A stretch of DNA of 64,000 bases from Thermoplasmata archaeon (lineage in GTDB: Archaea; Thermoplasmatota; Thermoplasmata; Lutacidiplasmatales; UBA184): NCBI GenBank assembly GCA_027365105.1, contig DAHXNZ010000005.1:1-64000 (forward strand), in the 5' to 3' direction. This document shows, one piece after another, positions 8,762 to 17,426 of the stretch. The notes under the pieces are model-generated. The model was not told where the DNA came from. It was given only the letters and a program-made list of their open reading frames with translations, and searched no databases. The translations under genes and the position numbers were made by a program. Position 1 is the first letter of the stretch. Each line of letters begins with the position of its first letter.

Positions 8762-9193
8762 TCACGCGTCCGGGGCCTTCGGCGGCTCGGGGAGCCGCTC
8801 GACCTTCGTGAGCGCGTGCTTGGTCGCATGGCCGACGTAGACCTGCCAGGCCCCTTCGAGACGGCCCCCGCCGAGGAGCCGGTCGACCCCGGCCTTCGAA
8901 AGGTCGGCCACATACCGCTCCCCGTCCTTGCGCACCGCCCGGGCCGCCTCCAGGATCGGAAGGAACTTCGGAAGGTCCCCGACGTTGAGCGTGGTCGGGT
9001 GGGCGACGATCTCGGGGGGTCGCTTGAAGCCGTGACGGCCGAAGTGGTCCGGCGCGTAGATCAGCATCGACTTGAACTTGTACTTGTGGAGCCCGGCGTT
9101 GCCCCGGCCCCCCTGCTTCCCGGCGCCCCGTCCCGCCTTGATCCCCCGACCGTGGGTCCTGAGCCCCCGGAACTTCCGCGTGCGACTCGGCAT
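8762..9193 (-). CDS. rpl15: Large ribosomal subunit protein uL15
   Basis: This 143-residue protein has the basic, glycine-rich N-terminus typical of uL15 (FRGLRTHGRGIKAGRGAGKQGG) that threads into 23S rRNA, followed by a globular part containing HFGRHGFKRPPEI and the C-terminal VYVGHATKHALTKVERL. It closes the spc-like part of the block. The ATG at 9193 is preceded by purine-rich sequence in the 10-nt gap after uL30. Confidence 0.95.
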   Translation of the reverse strand: MPSRTRKFRGLRTHGRGIKAGRGAGKQGGRGNAGLHKYKFKSMLIYAPDHFGRHGFKRPPEIVAHPTTLNVGDLPKFLPILEAARAVRKDGERYVADLSKAGVDRLLGGGRLEGAWQVYVGHATKHALTKVERLPEPPKAPDA

Positions 9194-9203
9194 CCTCGTT
9201 CCC

Positions 9204-9665
9204 TCACACCATCCGTCGAACCAGATCGTTGACCGCGCGGCCCCGGTACCCCAAGGCGCCGCCGAGAGAAAACGGCTTCTTGGTGGACCGCCACCCCCCT
9301 TTCGGCGCCTTGAGCCGGAAGAGGGGCTTGAGACCGGCCACGCGGGCCAGCCCGCCTTCAGTGACGGACCGGGTGACCTCCGAGAGGTTCGGGAGCCGGA
9401 CCAGCTCCTCGAGCGTCTTGGGGTCGGTAAGCCCGGCCCCATTGACCGCTTCGCCGCGCTGCGCCAAGAGCAACTCCAGGGTCTCCGGTTCCGCCTCGCC
9501 CCAGGTGACGTACCCCTGAACCTTGTGCAGCATGCCGCGGACCTGGGCCTCCTCGGCGACCACGGTCGCGTGGTTGGCCCGGGTAAGGTGGAGGAAGCGG
9601 AGGGTCTCCTGGATCTCATGACCGGAATGGATCCCGCCGCGGACCCGTACGACCAGGAAGGCCAT
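9204..9665 (-). CDS. rpl30: Large ribosomal subunit protein uL30
   Basis: The 153-residue archaeal form of uL30 is long, like eukaryotic L7, rather than the 60-residue bacterial form. It begins AFLVVRVRGGIHSGHEIQETLRFLHL and ends with KGGWRSTKKPFSLGGALGYRG, both diagnostic. It binds 23S rRNA helices in the large subunit. Its start lies directly after the uS5 stop. Confidence 0.95.
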   Translation of the reverse strand: MAFLVVRVRGGIHSGHEIQETLRFLHLTRANHATVVAEEAQVRGMLHKVQGYVTWGEAEPETLELLLAQRGEAVNGAGLTDPKTLEELVRLPNLSEVTRSVTEGGLARVAGLKPLFRLKAPKGGWRSTKKPFSLGGALGYRGRAVNDLVRRMV

Positions 9666-10529
9666 CTAGGTCCCTCCCGAGGGGGTCGAGGGCCTCGGCG
9701 CGCCGCCGGCCGACGCCGGCCTCGCGGGCCCGCGGCCCGGAGGACGTCCGCCGCGCGGACCGCCCATCGGACGGCGCCGGCCGCGGCCTCCGCGGCCGCC
9801 CATCGGTCGAGGGCCGTCCTCCTTCGGAGGCAGGATCGATGCGCCGACCCCTCCCCGGACGATCTTGAGCCGGTCGGAATCCTCCGAAGCGACCTTGATC
9901 TGCGAGAGCGCGACCAGGGCACCGTACGCGGCCTGGGCGTAATTGACGGTGGTCTTGGTGTGCCCGTCGGTGTAGCCCCAGGCGTCGGTGATACCGGCGA
10001 ACCTCAGGATCGGCTTCGCGACATCGCCGACCGCGAGCCCGACGCCCCGGGGCGCCGGCTTGAAGGTGACGACCACCGATCCGGAGCGGCCCCGCACCTG
10101 GAACGGTACCGTGTGGGAGCGGCCGCAGCCGCACTCCCAGCTGCCGCACCCCCGGTAGATCTCGACCAGTTCGAGCTTCGCCCGGTCGATCGCCCGGCGG
10201 ATCGTCGGGCCGACTTCGCGTCCCTTGGCCCGGCCGAGGCCGACGAACCCATCGCCGTTGCCGACGACGACGGTCACGGCGAATTTGAACCGTCGGCCGG
10301 AGTCGGTCATCCGTTGAACCATGTTGACGTCCAGGACCTCGTCGTGGAGGCCCGGAAGGAGCTTGTCGACGATCTGGGCCTCCCGCAGCGGAAGGCCGGT
10401 GCGGATCGCCTGGCTCATCGTGGCAATCTCACCGGACGCCACGCGCCGGCCGAGCTCGGTCTTGGGCACCCACGGTGCCTCGGGGGCGGGACCCGAGGGA
10501 GGGCCCTGGGCCGGTCCCATCGCGCTCAC
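9666..10529 (-). CDS. rps5: Small ribosomal subunit protein uS5 with RG/P-rich C-terminal tail
   Basis: The 287-residue uS5 helps form the mRNA entry site and contributes to decoding fidelity. The double-stranded-RNA-binding N-domain contains RRFKFAVTVVVGNGDGFVGLGRAKG and is followed by the C-domain FAGITDAWGYTDGHTKTTVNYAQAAYGALVAL. A CGSWECGCGRSH segment gives three clustered cysteines as in archaeal S5. The last roughly 55 residues form a low-complexity Gly/Arg/Pro tail beyond the usual archaeal length. The GTG start overlaps the uL18 stop (GTGA). Confidence 0.95.
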   Translation of the reverse strand: MSAMGPAQGPPSGPAPEAPWVPKTELGRRVASGEIATMSQAIRTGLPLREAQIVDKLLPGLHDEVLDVNMVQRMTDSGRRFKFAVTVVVGNGDGFVGLGRAKGREVGPTIRRAIDRAKLELVEIYRGCGSWECGCGRSHTVPFQVRGRSGSVVVTFKPAPRGVGLAVGDVAKPILRFAGITDAWGYTDGHTKTTVNYAQAAYGALVALSQIKVASEDSDRLKIVRGGVGASILPPKEDGPRPMGGRGGRGRRRPMGGPRGGRPPGRGPARPASAGGAPRPSTPSGGT

Positions 10530-11050
10530 GAGGCCTCCGTCCGCGCCGAGAGGGTCGGCAACTTCTGCTTGTACATTTCGAGAGGCTGGGGCAACGGCTG
10601 GGGCAGGTGCTTGCCGTTGAGCCGGTCGGCCGTGGGGAATCCTTCGTCACGGTGCGGCACCTCCAGGCCGGCATCGAGCAGACCCTTGAGGGCCGCGAGC
10701 AGCCGGCCGCCCGGCGTCGGACGCCGTAGTCCCGCATCGAGGACCGCCCTCGTGGCCCCGGCGCCTTGGGCCCGAAGCCCGGCCAGGTAGCCGGTCAGGT
10801 ACGCCGCGGGCGTGGAGGCCAGGCTCTTGGTGGGAAATTCAATCTGGCCGAGCTCGTCGCTCGAGGCGGCCGCGAGCACCCGGTCCCCGACCGGGTCGTA
10901 GGTCGTGAGCGAAATCCGGATCCGGGTGTGGGAGAACCGGACGACCGCGCGGGGCCGGTCCGACTTGAGGAGCCGGAGGCGGGCCCGGTAGTCGGTACGT
11001 CCCTCCCGGCGGCGGCGGAAGGCGACCCGATAGCGAGGTCCCGTGCTCAT
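10526..11050 (-). CDS. rpl18: Large ribosomal subunit protein uL18
   Basis: This 174-residue 5S rRNA-binding protein is part of the central protuberance with uL5. YRVAFRRRREGRTDYRARLRLLKSDRPRAVVRFSH is the signature N-terminus, and AYLTGYLAGLRAQGAG and AVLDAGLRRPTPGGRLLAALKGLLDAGLEVPH complete the family pattern. Stop/start overlap of the ATGA kind joins it to eL19 upstream. Confidence 0.96.
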   Translation of the reverse strand: MSTGPRYRVAFRRRREGRTDYRARLRLLKSDRPRAVVRFSHTRIRISLTTYDPVGDRVLAAASSDELGQIEFPTKSLASTPAAYLTGYLAGLRAQGAGATRAVLDAGLRRPTPGGRLLAALKGLLDAGLEVPHRDEGFPTADRLNGKHLPQPLPQPLEMYKQKLPTLSARTEAS

Positions 11051-11505
11051 GACTCCTCCGTGAGGTGACCCGCGAGCTTCAGGTTCATTTTAAGGTGCGC
11101 CCGACTGCGGAACATCCCGCCCTTCGCCCGCCGGTAGAACTCCCGGTAGACCGAGGGGGTAATCTTCTTCGAGTCCCGGAGCGCCGCGAGTTCCTCCCGT
11201 TGGGCGCGGATCCGTCGGATCCAGCGTTCCTTGCGGGGGATGCGCGACGCCGGGGTTCCCCGCCGGGATCCGGGCCCCTGGTGGCGGCCCTTCGCCACCT
11301 CCCGGGCGTGCTGCTTTGCCCGGGCGCGGGAAGTGCCCTGAATCGCCTGGCGACGAATCGCACCGGACTTGACCGCCTTTCGGATATCGGCCCGGGTCAC
11401 CGCCTCGGTCAACTGCTCCTCGCTCGCGGGGTCGAGCCAGACCCGGCCCTCGCCGCACTTGAGGATGTCGGCGGCCATGCGGCGCTGATTGCTGAGGTCA
11501 CTCAT
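11047..11505 (-). CDS. rpl19e: Large ribosomal subunit protein eL19
   Basis: This 152-residue protein is found only in archaea and eukaryotes. The start DLSNQRRMAADILKCGEGRVWLDP and the basic middle (GRHQGPGSRRGTPASRIPRKERWIRRIR) are characteristic, as is the long helical C-terminus (YREFYRRAKGGMFRSRAHLKMNL). It contacts 23S rRNA and bridges to the small subunit. ATGA overlap with eL32 suggests translational coupling. Confidence 0.96.
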   Translation of the reverse strand: MSDLSNQRRMAADILKCGEGRVWLDPASEEQLTEAVTRADIRKAVKSGAIRRQAIQGTSRARAKQHAREVAKGRHQGPGSRRGTPASRIPRKERWIRRIRAQREELAALRDSKKITPSVYREFYRRAKGGMFRSRAHLKMNLKLAGHLTEES

Positions 11506-12080
11506 GTCGATGCCTCCGGTTCGCTCCGGACGATGGGGTTCAGCACATGGACACCCAGCTTGCGGGCGACCTCCTCGAGGATCAGCCGCCGGCGGGTGCC
11601 GACGGTCCGGGCGATGACGGCCGCGTCGCGTTCGCGGTCGAGCCGCTCCATTTCCGAGGAGTTGCGCACGAGCACCGGGCGGAAGCCGGTCGGCGTCCGT
11701 CCCCGGACCAGGGCCGGCGAGCGGTAGCCGATGCTGACGATCTCGGGACGGTAGCCGTAGTGCCGGCGCTGCTTCGATTGGAGCCCTCGGGGGCGGCGCC
11801 AGGATTCGTCGCGGCCGATCCGGAAGTACCGGCCGCGCGCCTGCCGTCCAAAGAACGGGCGGCGGCGCCCGATCTGTCGGCGCTCCGCGAGGAGCTTCGC
11901 CTCCGCCGGGTCGAGCACCGGGCGTCGCGGCGGCTTCGGGACCGGGCTCTCGGAGATCGCCGGTTCGGCCGAAGCGGGTGCCGCCTCGGCCTTGGGGGCC
12001 GGCTTGCGGGGACGAGTACGGGTCTTCGGGGAGTCGGTGACCGCGATCGCCCCCGAGCTTCCGGGCTCCGGGTCGCTCAC
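11502..12080 (-). CDS. rpl32e: Large ribosomal subunit protein eL32 with N-terminal extension
   Basis: The 192-residue eL32 core starts near residue 65 (RRRPFFGRQ) and contains SWRRPRGLQSKQRRHYGYRPEIVSIGYRSP, the family signature, then RLILEEVARKLGVHVLNP. About 60 residues of Ala/Pro/Lys-rich sequence precede the core, longer than in the common archaeal form. Its GTG start overlaps the uL6 stop as GTGA. Confidence 0.93.
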   Translation of the reverse strand: MSDPEPGSSGAIAVTDSPKTRTRPRKPAPKAEAAPASAEPAISESPVPKPPRRPVLDPAEAKLLAERRQIGRRRPFFGRQARGRYFRIGRDESWRRPRGLQSKQRRHYGYRPEIVSIGYRSPALVRGRTPTGFRPVLVRNSSEMERLDRERDAAVIARTVGTRRRLILEEVARKLGVHVLNPIVRSEPEAST

Positions 12081-12643
12081 GGCCCCGCCTCCTTGATGTG
12101 AGCCCGCTGGACGAGGTAGATCCCGTCCTGGAAGACCCGGGGGTCGTAGTTGCGGATGCGGGTCGCCCGCTCGATGTTCGCCGCGCTCTGGCCGACCCGT
12201 TCAATGTCGGTACCGCTCAGGGTGACGAACTCCCCGTCGACCGCGGCGCTCACGCCGGCGACCAGACGTGCGGTCCGGGGGTACTTCTCCCCGAGGAAGT
12301 TCTCGATCTGGATCTCGCCCTCCTTCGCCTGGACCTTCATCGGGAAGTGGGCGGCGACGGACTTCATGCGGGCCTCGACGCCCCGGCTGACCCCGAGGGT
12401 CAGGTTGCGGACATGGGCGACCCAGGTCCCCAGGAGCGCTCGGGCCTGCTTGCGCTCGGGCGGCAGCACGAGGGTGAGCTTCACCTGGTCGGCGGCCATC
12501 TCGACCCGGAACAGATCGCTCGGGAAGGGCCGGGTGACGCTCCCGAGGGGGCCCTTCGCCTCAAGCGTCCGGTCGTGGGCGACGACCCGGACCCCCGTCG
12601 GGATCGGGACGGTGGCGGTGAGGAAAGCCGGCTCAGTAGACAT
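12077..12643 (-). CDS. rpl6: Large ribosomal subunit protein uL6
   Basis: This 188-residue protein has two repeated alpha/beta domains; the second carries VGQSAANIERATRIRNYDPRVFQDGIYLV, the archaeal/eukaryotic version of the C-terminal motif. It sits near the sarcin-ricin loop of the large subunit. The ATG at 12643 is chosen over a TTG two codons upstream. It overlaps the end of uS8 by 11 nt. Confidence 0.95.
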   Translation of the reverse strand: MSTEPAFLTATVPIPTGVRVVAHDRTLEAKGPLGSVTRPFPSDLFRVEMAADQVKLTLVLPPERKQARALLGTWVAHVRNLTLGVSRGVEARMKSVAAHFPMKVQAKEGEIQIENFLGEKYPRTARLVAGVSAAVDGEFVTLSGTDIERVGQSAANIERATRIRNYDPRVFQDGIYLVQRAHIKEAGP

Positions 12644-13022
12644 ACGCAATCAGCCTCCCGCCCAGCTTCTGCTCCCGCGCCTGCCGCTGGGTGAGGACGC
12701 CCCGGCTCGTCGAGACGACGAGCAGGCCGAAGTCCTGTGCCGGCAGGAACCGGGACTCATACCGTTCCAGCTCCCCGTGGGGGACCGCCGTCCGCGGCTT
12801 GATGACGCCGCAGGCGTTGATCCGGCGGGACAGCTGAACCTCGTACCGGCCGCCCCGGCCGTCGGGAATGAAGGCGAACTCCTGGATGTACTGATGCTCC
12901 CGGAAGATCCGGAGGACCTCGCCGACCAGCCGGGACACCGGGGCGAGCTCGACCTTGGACTGCCCCTGGAGGTCGGCATGCCGGAGCGTGACGAGCGCAT
13001 CGTTCAACAGATCGTGCCGCAT
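12633..13022 (-). CDS. rps8: Small ribosomal subunit protein uS8
   Basis: This 129-residue protein binds the central domain of 16S rRNA. Its N-terminal domain is DLLNDALVTLRHADLQGQSKVELAPVSRL and the C-terminal part ends RFLPAQDFGLLVVSTSRGVLTQRQAREQKLGGRLIAYVY, with the STSRGV motif that contacts rRNA. Length is standard. Confidence 0.97.
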   Translation of the reverse strand: MRHDLLNDALVTLRHADLQGQSKVELAPVSRLVGEVLRIFREHQYIQEFAFIPDGRGGRYEVQLSRRINACGVIKPRTAVPHGELERYESRFLPAQDFGLLVVSTSRGVLTQRQAREQKLGGRLIAYVY

Positions 13023-13032
13023 ACTCCTCTCC

Positions 13033-13179
13033 TCACTGGTACTTGTGGAACCCGAGGTCGGTCGCAACCTCGCGGAAGCACTGGCGGCAGATGTGGAGCC
13101 CGTAGCGGCGGACGATGCCACGCTTGCGGTCGCAACGAAGGCATCCCACCTTCCGGCCGAACAGCTTCTTCGGTTTCAT
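13033..13179 (-). CDS. rps14: Small ribosomal subunit protein uS14, zinc-binding type
   Basis: This 48-residue protein is too short for most ORF cut-offs. Read from ATG 13179, it starts [20 protein letters not shown] and contains two C-x2-C pairs (CLRC and CRQC) that bind zinc, as in archaeal S14/S29. It ends DLGFHKYQ. It lies between uL5 and uS8, the expected archaeal place, with 2 nt after uL5. Confidence 0.95.
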   Translation of the reverse strand: MKPKKLFGRKVGCLRCDRKRGIVRRYGLHICRQCFREVATDLGFHKYQ

Positions 13180-13181
13180 GA

Positions 13182-13706
13182 TCACTCCAGGAACGCCACC
13201 TGGAAGCGTTCCTTCAGGAACTCCCGGGTCTCCTCGCGCGTCGCCCGGACCCGGCCGGGCAGCGGCTTCGGGCCGATCCTCCGGTCCCGGAGCCGCCAGC
13301 CGGCCCGGCCCATCTCGACGCAGATGTCCATGCCGTGGATCCCGATCTGCGGATCGTACCGCAGGCCCGTGAAGTCGGTATAGTCGGCGATGCCGAAGGA
13401 GAAGTTGCCCCGGGGATCGATCGAGTCCGGATCGAGCTGCCGGTCGCGGGCCTCGAAGGCCCGCTGGAGAAACTCGACCGCCGCGTCGCCCCGGAGCGTC
13501 ACCTTGGCGCCGATCTCCTGGCCGGCGCGGATGCCGAAGTCCCGGTTCGTCGAACGGGCCCGGGTCGCGACCGGCTTCTGCCGGGTGATCATCTGGAGCA
13601 CCCGCTCGGCTTTGGCGCGGGCCTCGCCGGAGTCCCCGACCCCGGAGTTCACGACGACCTTGATCACCCGGAGGCTCCGGGCGTGGGACGATGCGGGCGC
13701 GCTCAT
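13182..13706 (-). CDS. rpl5: Large ribosomal subunit protein uL5
   Basis: This 174-residue partner of uL18 binds 5S rRNA and the P-site tRNA elbow. Recognisable segments are [44 protein letters not shown] and [13 protein letters not shown]. The ATG at 13706 overlaps the eS4 stop as ATGA; the open frame upstream is shadow of eS4. Confidence 0.96.
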   Translation of the reverse strand: MSAPASSHARSLRVIKVVVNSGVGDSGEARAKAERVLQMITRQKPVATRARSTNRDFGIRAGQEIGAKVTLRGDAAVEFLQRAFEARDRQLDPDSIDPRGNFSFGIADYTDFTGLRYDPQIGIHGMDICVEMGRAGWRLRDRRIGPKPLPGRVRATREETREFLKERFQVAFLE

Positions 13707-14419
13707 CGGGTCGCCCCCGCCGTCAGGGTCAGGATCGGCGCGGCCTCGCCGACCACGAAGACGTACTGCTTGGTCGTCGCAAAGCCTTCCTTGAAGTGGA
13801 CCAGGTTCGGCTGCGAGGAGTTGCGGACCTCGATCCGCTCGACATGGGCGAACTGACCCACATGGCTCCCGCCCGAGACGAAGGCAAGTCGGCCCGGGGC
13901 GAGCGGGAGATGATCGAGGACCTTCTGGCCGGGGAGTTCCATCTTGATCGAATCCCCGACGTGGTACTCCGAGTCCGGGGCGACCAGAAGGTTCCGGCCG
14001 TCGTGGAGCGTCATCTGGACCTGCCCCCCGCGGACCGTCTGCTTCGAGCGGATGCGCCCAATCTTCACGGTCGCCTCGGCGGGAGGAATCGCCACGAGGA
14101 CCAGCTTGCCGCGGACGTTCTTGACCACCCGGTAGTGCTCGTTCAAGGGCGCGGACAGGGAGACGGCATCCATGAGCCCGACACCGCGGGCCAGGTCGTG
14201 GACGATCTCGCCGTCGACCCGGACCTGGCCGGCATTGACGAGGAGCCGGGCCTCCCGGGTCGAACGGACGATCCGGCGCATGTCGCGGAGCACGTGGAGG
14301 AGGGGCATCGATTGGTCCTGAGCGTGGGGTCCGGCCCGGGGCCTCAGCACCCATCGGGTGCCTTTGCGGGGGATCGTCCAGGTCCGGGGCGCCGCCCGCC
14401 GCTTGAGTCGAAGCGTCAT
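13703..14419 (-). CDS. rps4e: Small ribosomal subunit protein eS4
   Basis: This 238-residue protein of the archaeal/eukaryotic type starts HLKR-like ([25 protein letters not shown]), has an S4 RNA-binding domain ([21 protein letters not shown]) and a KOW-containing C-terminal half ([16 protein letters not shown]). It sits between uL24 and uL5 as in other archaea. ATGA overlap with uL24. Confidence 0.96.
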   Translation of the reverse strand: MTLRLKRRAAPRTWTIPRKGTRWVLRPRAGPHAQDQSMPLLHVLRDMRRIVRSTREARLLVNAGQVRVDGEIVHDLARGVGLMDAVSLSAPLNEHYRVVKNVRGKLVLVAIPPAEATVKIGRIRSKQTVRGGQVQMTLHDGRNLLVAPDSEYHVGDSIKMELPGQKVLDHLPLAPGRLAFVSGGSHVGQFAHVERIEVRNSSQPNLVHFKEGFATTKQYVFVVGEAAPILTLTAGATR

Positions 14420-14886
14420 GCCTTCTCCTCCGGCGCAACGTCCGACGGGACCGCCGGCGCCGAGGTCCCTTCCGAGGGAGTCTCGACCGCCGGGGTCTCG
14501 CCCCGCTCCTCCGGGGTCAGTTCCTCGGCGTTGACCTGAAGCATCCGGCGGCGCCACGGGTCGGCGAGATTCAGTCGAACGAGAAGGAGCCGGTTGGCCC
14601 GGACCGGGAGCGCGGTCATCTTCTCCTCCCCGGTCTTGACCGTCACATTCTCGAGAGTGACGGTGTACGACTGTCGGTCGACACGGGCGATCCGCTCCTC
14701 CTGGCCGACAAAGCTGCCGGCCATGACCCGCACCGTGTCCCCCTTTCGGACCGGCAGCGACCGCGCGTGGAATCGGGCCCGCAGCTCTCGGGAGAGGGGC
14801 GCCGACATGCGCAGCCTTCGGCTCGGCGGGGAAGCTTCGTAGAGCGCCCGGCGTTGGCGGCGTGGGGAATGGGGAGAACCTTTCAT
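14416..14886 (-). CDS. rpl24: Large ribosomal subunit protein uL24 with acidic tail
   Basis: The 156-residue archaeal uL24 N-terminus RRQRRALYEASPPSRRLRMSAPLSRELR is followed by the KOW motif PVRKGDTVRVMAGSFVGQEERIARVD. The last about 35 residues are rich in Glu, Pro, Ala and Thr and extend beyond the usual end. A GGAGG Shine-Dalgarno sequence lies 10 nt before the ATG, which supports this start in the 14-nt gap after uL14. Confidence 0.95.
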   Translation of the reverse strand: MKGSPHSPRRQRRALYEASPPSRRLRMSAPLSRELRARFHARSLPVRKGDTVRVMAGSFVGQEERIARVDRQSYTVTLENVTVKTGEEKMTALPVRANRLLLVRLNLADPWRRRMLQVNAEELTPEERGETPAVETPSEGTSAPAVPSDVAPEEKA

Positions 14887-14900
14887 GACTGCCTAACCTC

Positions 14901-15299
14901 CTACAGGATGATCGACGAGGCGGCCGCGATCCGGGGCCATCGCTCGGCGGCCTCCTTGGCGACCGGGCCCTTGATCTGGGATCCCTTGATCTCGCCGGTC
15001 TCGGTCGTAATCACCGCCGCGTTGTCCTCGAACTCAAGGCGGGTCCCGTCGGCCCGGCGGATCGCCGACCGGCTCCGGACGATGACCGCATGGAGCACCT
15101 GACGGCGCATCTCGGGCGTGCCTTTCTTGACCGAGACGATGACCAGGTCGGCGATGCCCGCGCGCGGGTAGCGCCGGTGGGTGCCGTGCCAGTTCCGGAC
15201 GGCGATGATCTCGACGACCTTCGCACCGGTGTTGTCGACGCAGTCGAGCCGCGCTCCCTTCGGGAGCCCCCGACCCCGACGGCCAGCGAGGCCCTTCAT
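14901..15299 (-). CDS. rpl14: Large ribosomal subunit protein uL14
   Basis: This 132-residue protein contacts 16S rRNA across the subunit interface. It carries [28 protein letters not shown], the family signature, and [26 protein letters not shown]. The ATGA overlap with uS17 continues the coupled chain. Confidence 0.97.
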   Translation of the reverse strand: MKGLAGRRGRGLPKGARLDCVDNTGAKVVEIIAVRNWHGTHRRYPRAGIADLVIVSVKKGTPEMRRQVLHAVIVRSRSAIRRADGTRLEFEDNAAVITTETGEIKGSQIKGPVAKEAAERWPRIAAASSIIL

Positions 15300-15712
15300 G
15301 GGGTGGCCTCCGGGGTCGGGGGCGCGCCCTGAGGGTCGTCCCCGGGGACAACGACCGCCGCCTCCCCGAGATCTTCGACGATGCAGTAGGCGACCACCTT
15401 GCTGATGGGGCGGGTCTCGGCGATGCGGACCCGGTGGCCCAACGGGACTCCGAGGCAGATCGGCGCATGGGCAAGGTAGCGGCGCCGCCGCTTCTCGTAG
15501 CGTTCGTACTTCGGCACGTAATGGAGGAGCGTCCGTTCGACGACGGCGGTCCGCTGCATCGCGGTCGACACGACGACCCCTTCGAGCACCTGGCCGCGCA
15601 CCGAGAGCCGACCGTGGAACGGGCAGTGCGGGTCGTCACAGACGTTCTTCGGTGCCCGGACGTCGAGACCGATGTCCCGGGCGTGGGCTCGAGCGGAGGA
15701 GGTGGGGGTCAT
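15296..15712 (-). CDS. rps17: Small ribosomal subunit protein uS17
   Basis: The 138-residue archaeal form has an N-terminal extension with DDPHCPFHG, then the OB-fold core [19 protein letters not shown] and the C-terminal [23 protein letters not shown] Pro/Ala-rich tail follows. It is joined by ATGA to the RNase P component gene upstream of it. Confidence 0.95.
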   Translation of the reverse strand: MTPTSSARAHARDIGLDVRAPKNVCDDPHCPFHGRLSVRGQVLEGVVVSTAMQRTAVVERTLLHYVPKYERYEKRRRRYLAHAPICLGVPLGHRVRIAETRPISKVVAYCIVEDLGEAAVVVPGDDPQGAPPTPEATP

Positions 15713-16056
15713 GGAGATCTCCGGAGACCGCCGAGCAGGAGCCGCTTGGTGCGGTCTTCGGGCCGCATCCGAAGGTCCTCTCCTCTTAACGATATCTCTC
15801 GACCTTCGAGGAGGAGGCGGGCCTCCAAGCCGGTCTTGGGGATACAGAGCGGGCGGTCCCGCCCGGGGACCGTGACACGGAAGGTTCCGAGGGTCTCATC
15901 CCGGAGCACGCCGGAGATCGGCAGGCGGGAGAGGCCCGGCGCACGGTCGATCGTGATGGGGCTGCCCAAGATCTCGCCCGCCAACCGTTCCCGGACGGCC
16001 CGGTCAAATGAGGTGCGTAGGTCGGTCCGGATCGCCATCGTTCGCTCCACCCTCAC
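15709..16056 (-). CDS. rnp1: RNase P protein component 1 (Rpp29/POP4)
   Basis: This 115-residue protein subunit of archaeal RNase P cooperates with the catalytic RNA in tRNA 5'-end maturation. The beta-barrel core reads ITIDRAPGLSRLPISGVLRDETLGTFRV, and the motif RGEDLRMRPEDRTKRLLLGG is the family's conserved C-terminus (RPEDR). The GTG start overlaps the uL29 stop as GTGA. A SUI1/eIF1 gene is often found between uL29 and rnp1 in Euryarchaeota and is missing here. Confidence 0.9.
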   Translation of the reverse strand: MRVERTMAIRTDLRTSFDRAVRERLAGEILGSPITIDRAPGLSRLPISGVLRDETLGTFRVTVPGRDRPLCIPKTGLEARLLLEGREISLRGEDLRMRPEDRTKRLLLGGLRRSP

Positions 16057-16274
16057 GGGCTCCGGCGGGCCGCGGCGATCCGCCGCTCGCTCAGCACGGT
16101 CAACGACCGGGCGACGTTGGTTCTCAGCGCCCGCATCCGGCCGGGGCTCGGCGGGGCTCCTCCCATCGCGGCCACGCCGCGTTCCCGCAGGAGGTCGTTT
16201 TCCGCCTCCTGAATCTTGCGCAGCAGCTCCTCATCGGTGAGGGCCCGCAGCTCCTTGAGCCGGAGCAGGCTCAT
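16053..16274 (-). CDS. rpl29: Large ribosomal subunit protein uL29
   Basis: This 73-residue two-helix protein sits near the polypeptide exit tunnel. MSLLRLKELRALTDEELLRKIQEAENDLLRER and the C-terminal RALRTNVARSLTVLSERR match the family. Its ATG at 16274 overlaps the uS3 stop (ATGA). Confidence 0.94.
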   Translation of the reverse strand: MSLLRLKELRALTDEELLRKIQEAENDLLRERGVAAMGGAPPSPGRMRALRTNVARSLTVLSERRIAAARRSP

Positions 16275-16957
16275 GGGAGGATCTCCGGGTCGGCCGGCGG
16301 AACCACGACTTTCGGATCGTCGAGCGGGGGCAGGTCGACGACCACCGGCTTCGGGCGTTCCTCGATCCCCTTCACGCGAATCTCGTCCGGCAACTTCGCC
16401 GACGGGCGCATGATCCAGACATTGACTCCGATGACGCCGGGCTTGAGACGCGCCTGGTAGAATCCCTTGCCCATGAAGAGGTGGACCGCTTCGCCGCAGT
16501 ACTTGATCGTCCCGGCCTTGAACCGTTCGGTCCGATGCCGCTCTCCCGTGAGCTTCCCCGAAAGGATCACCTGGCAGCCCCGCGCACCCGACTCCATGAT
16601 GCGGCGCACGGTCGAGTGTCCGGCGCGACGGAAGTGCCAGCCCCGTTCGAGGGTGTTGGCCAACTTCTCCGACATGAGCTGGGCGTTGAGGTTCGGCTCC
16701 CGCTCCTCCTGGACCTCGATCTGGGGGTTGTCCAGCTGGAAGCGGCTCTGGATGTCGCCGGTGAGCCGCTTGATCAGCTCGCCCCGCCGGCCAATCAGGA
16801 TGCCGGGCCGTTCGCAGATCAGGGTGACCCGGGTCCCCATGGGCGTGCGCTGGATGTCGAGGCCGCCGAATCCGGCCCGGGCGCTCTCCTGGACCAGATA
16901 GTCCTTCAGGAGGACGCGCCGCATCTGTTCCTGGATGACCTTGCGCTCGGTGCTCAC
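16271..16957 (-). CDS. rps3: Small ribosomal subunit protein uS3
   Basis: The 228-residue uS3 has a KH domain with the GxxG-type loop (GILIGRRGELIKRL) and a C-terminal domain with GARGCQVILSGKLTGERHRTERFKAG and KPGVIGVNVWIM. It lines the mRNA entry tunnel. The start is the GTG at 16957, which overlaps the uL22 stop as GTGA; the longer upstream frame is shadow. Confidence 0.96.
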   Translation of the reverse strand: MSTERKVIQEQMRRVLLKDYLVQESARAGFGGLDIQRTPMGTRVTLICERPGILIGRRGELIKRLTGDIQSRFQLDNPQIEVQEEREPNLNAQLMSEKLANTLERGWHFRRAGHSTVRRIMESGARGCQVILSGKLTGERHRTERFKAGTIKYCGEAVHLFMGKGFYQARLKPGVIGVNVWIMRPSAKLPDEIRVKGIEERPKPVVVDLPPLDDPKVVVPPADPEILP

Positions 16958-17412
16958 GACTCTTCCTCCGGCTCGGCCAGCACAATCTCGACGTTGGTGG
17001 TCTGCTCGTTCCACGCCGTCGCCCGTCCCTGGGCCCGGGGCATCGACGCCTTGCGGATCCGTCCCCGGGCGCAGGCCGCGACCTCGACCACGAGCCGTTC
17101 CCCGTCCATTCCCTCGTAGTCGGCGTTCGCCTCCGCGTTCGCGAGGATCTGGAGCAGCTGGCGGGCGACCTTCGGTGAGTACCGTCCCGGGCCGACCCCC
17201 CGGTGGTGGGCGGTCTCCTGGTTGTAGCGCCGGTACGGGATCGCCTTGCGGAGGGCGACCGCCTCCTCGAGGACCGACCGGGCCCGGGCGAGGGGAAGCC
17301 CCCGGATCGCGTTGAGCGCCTCGTAGGTCTTCTTGGGGGACATCGGGATCTCGAGGCCGCGAGCCCGCGCGACGGCCCGCGTCCTCGGACCCTGGTAGGT
17401 GTATCCTTTCAT
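16954..17412 (-). CDS. rpl22: Large ribosomal subunit protein uL22
   Basis: The 152-residue protein's extended loop lines the exit tunnel. Recognisable parts are MSPKKTYEALNAIRGLPLARARSVLEEAVALRKAIPYRRYN and LLQILANAEANADYEGMD. I place the start at ATG 17412 because a GGAGG lies about 8 nt before it; a GTG at 17430 that would overlap the uS19 stop is the alternative and adds six residues. Confidence 0.93.
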   Translation of the reverse strand: MKGYTYQGPRTRAVARARGLEIPMSPKKTYEALNAIRGLPLARARSVLEEAVALRKAIPYRRYNQETAHHRGVGPGRYSPKVARQLLQILANAEANADYEGMDGERLVVEVAACARGRIRKASMPRAQGRATAWNEQTTNVEIVLAEPEEES

Positions 17413-17426
17413 GACTTCGTCCTCCC

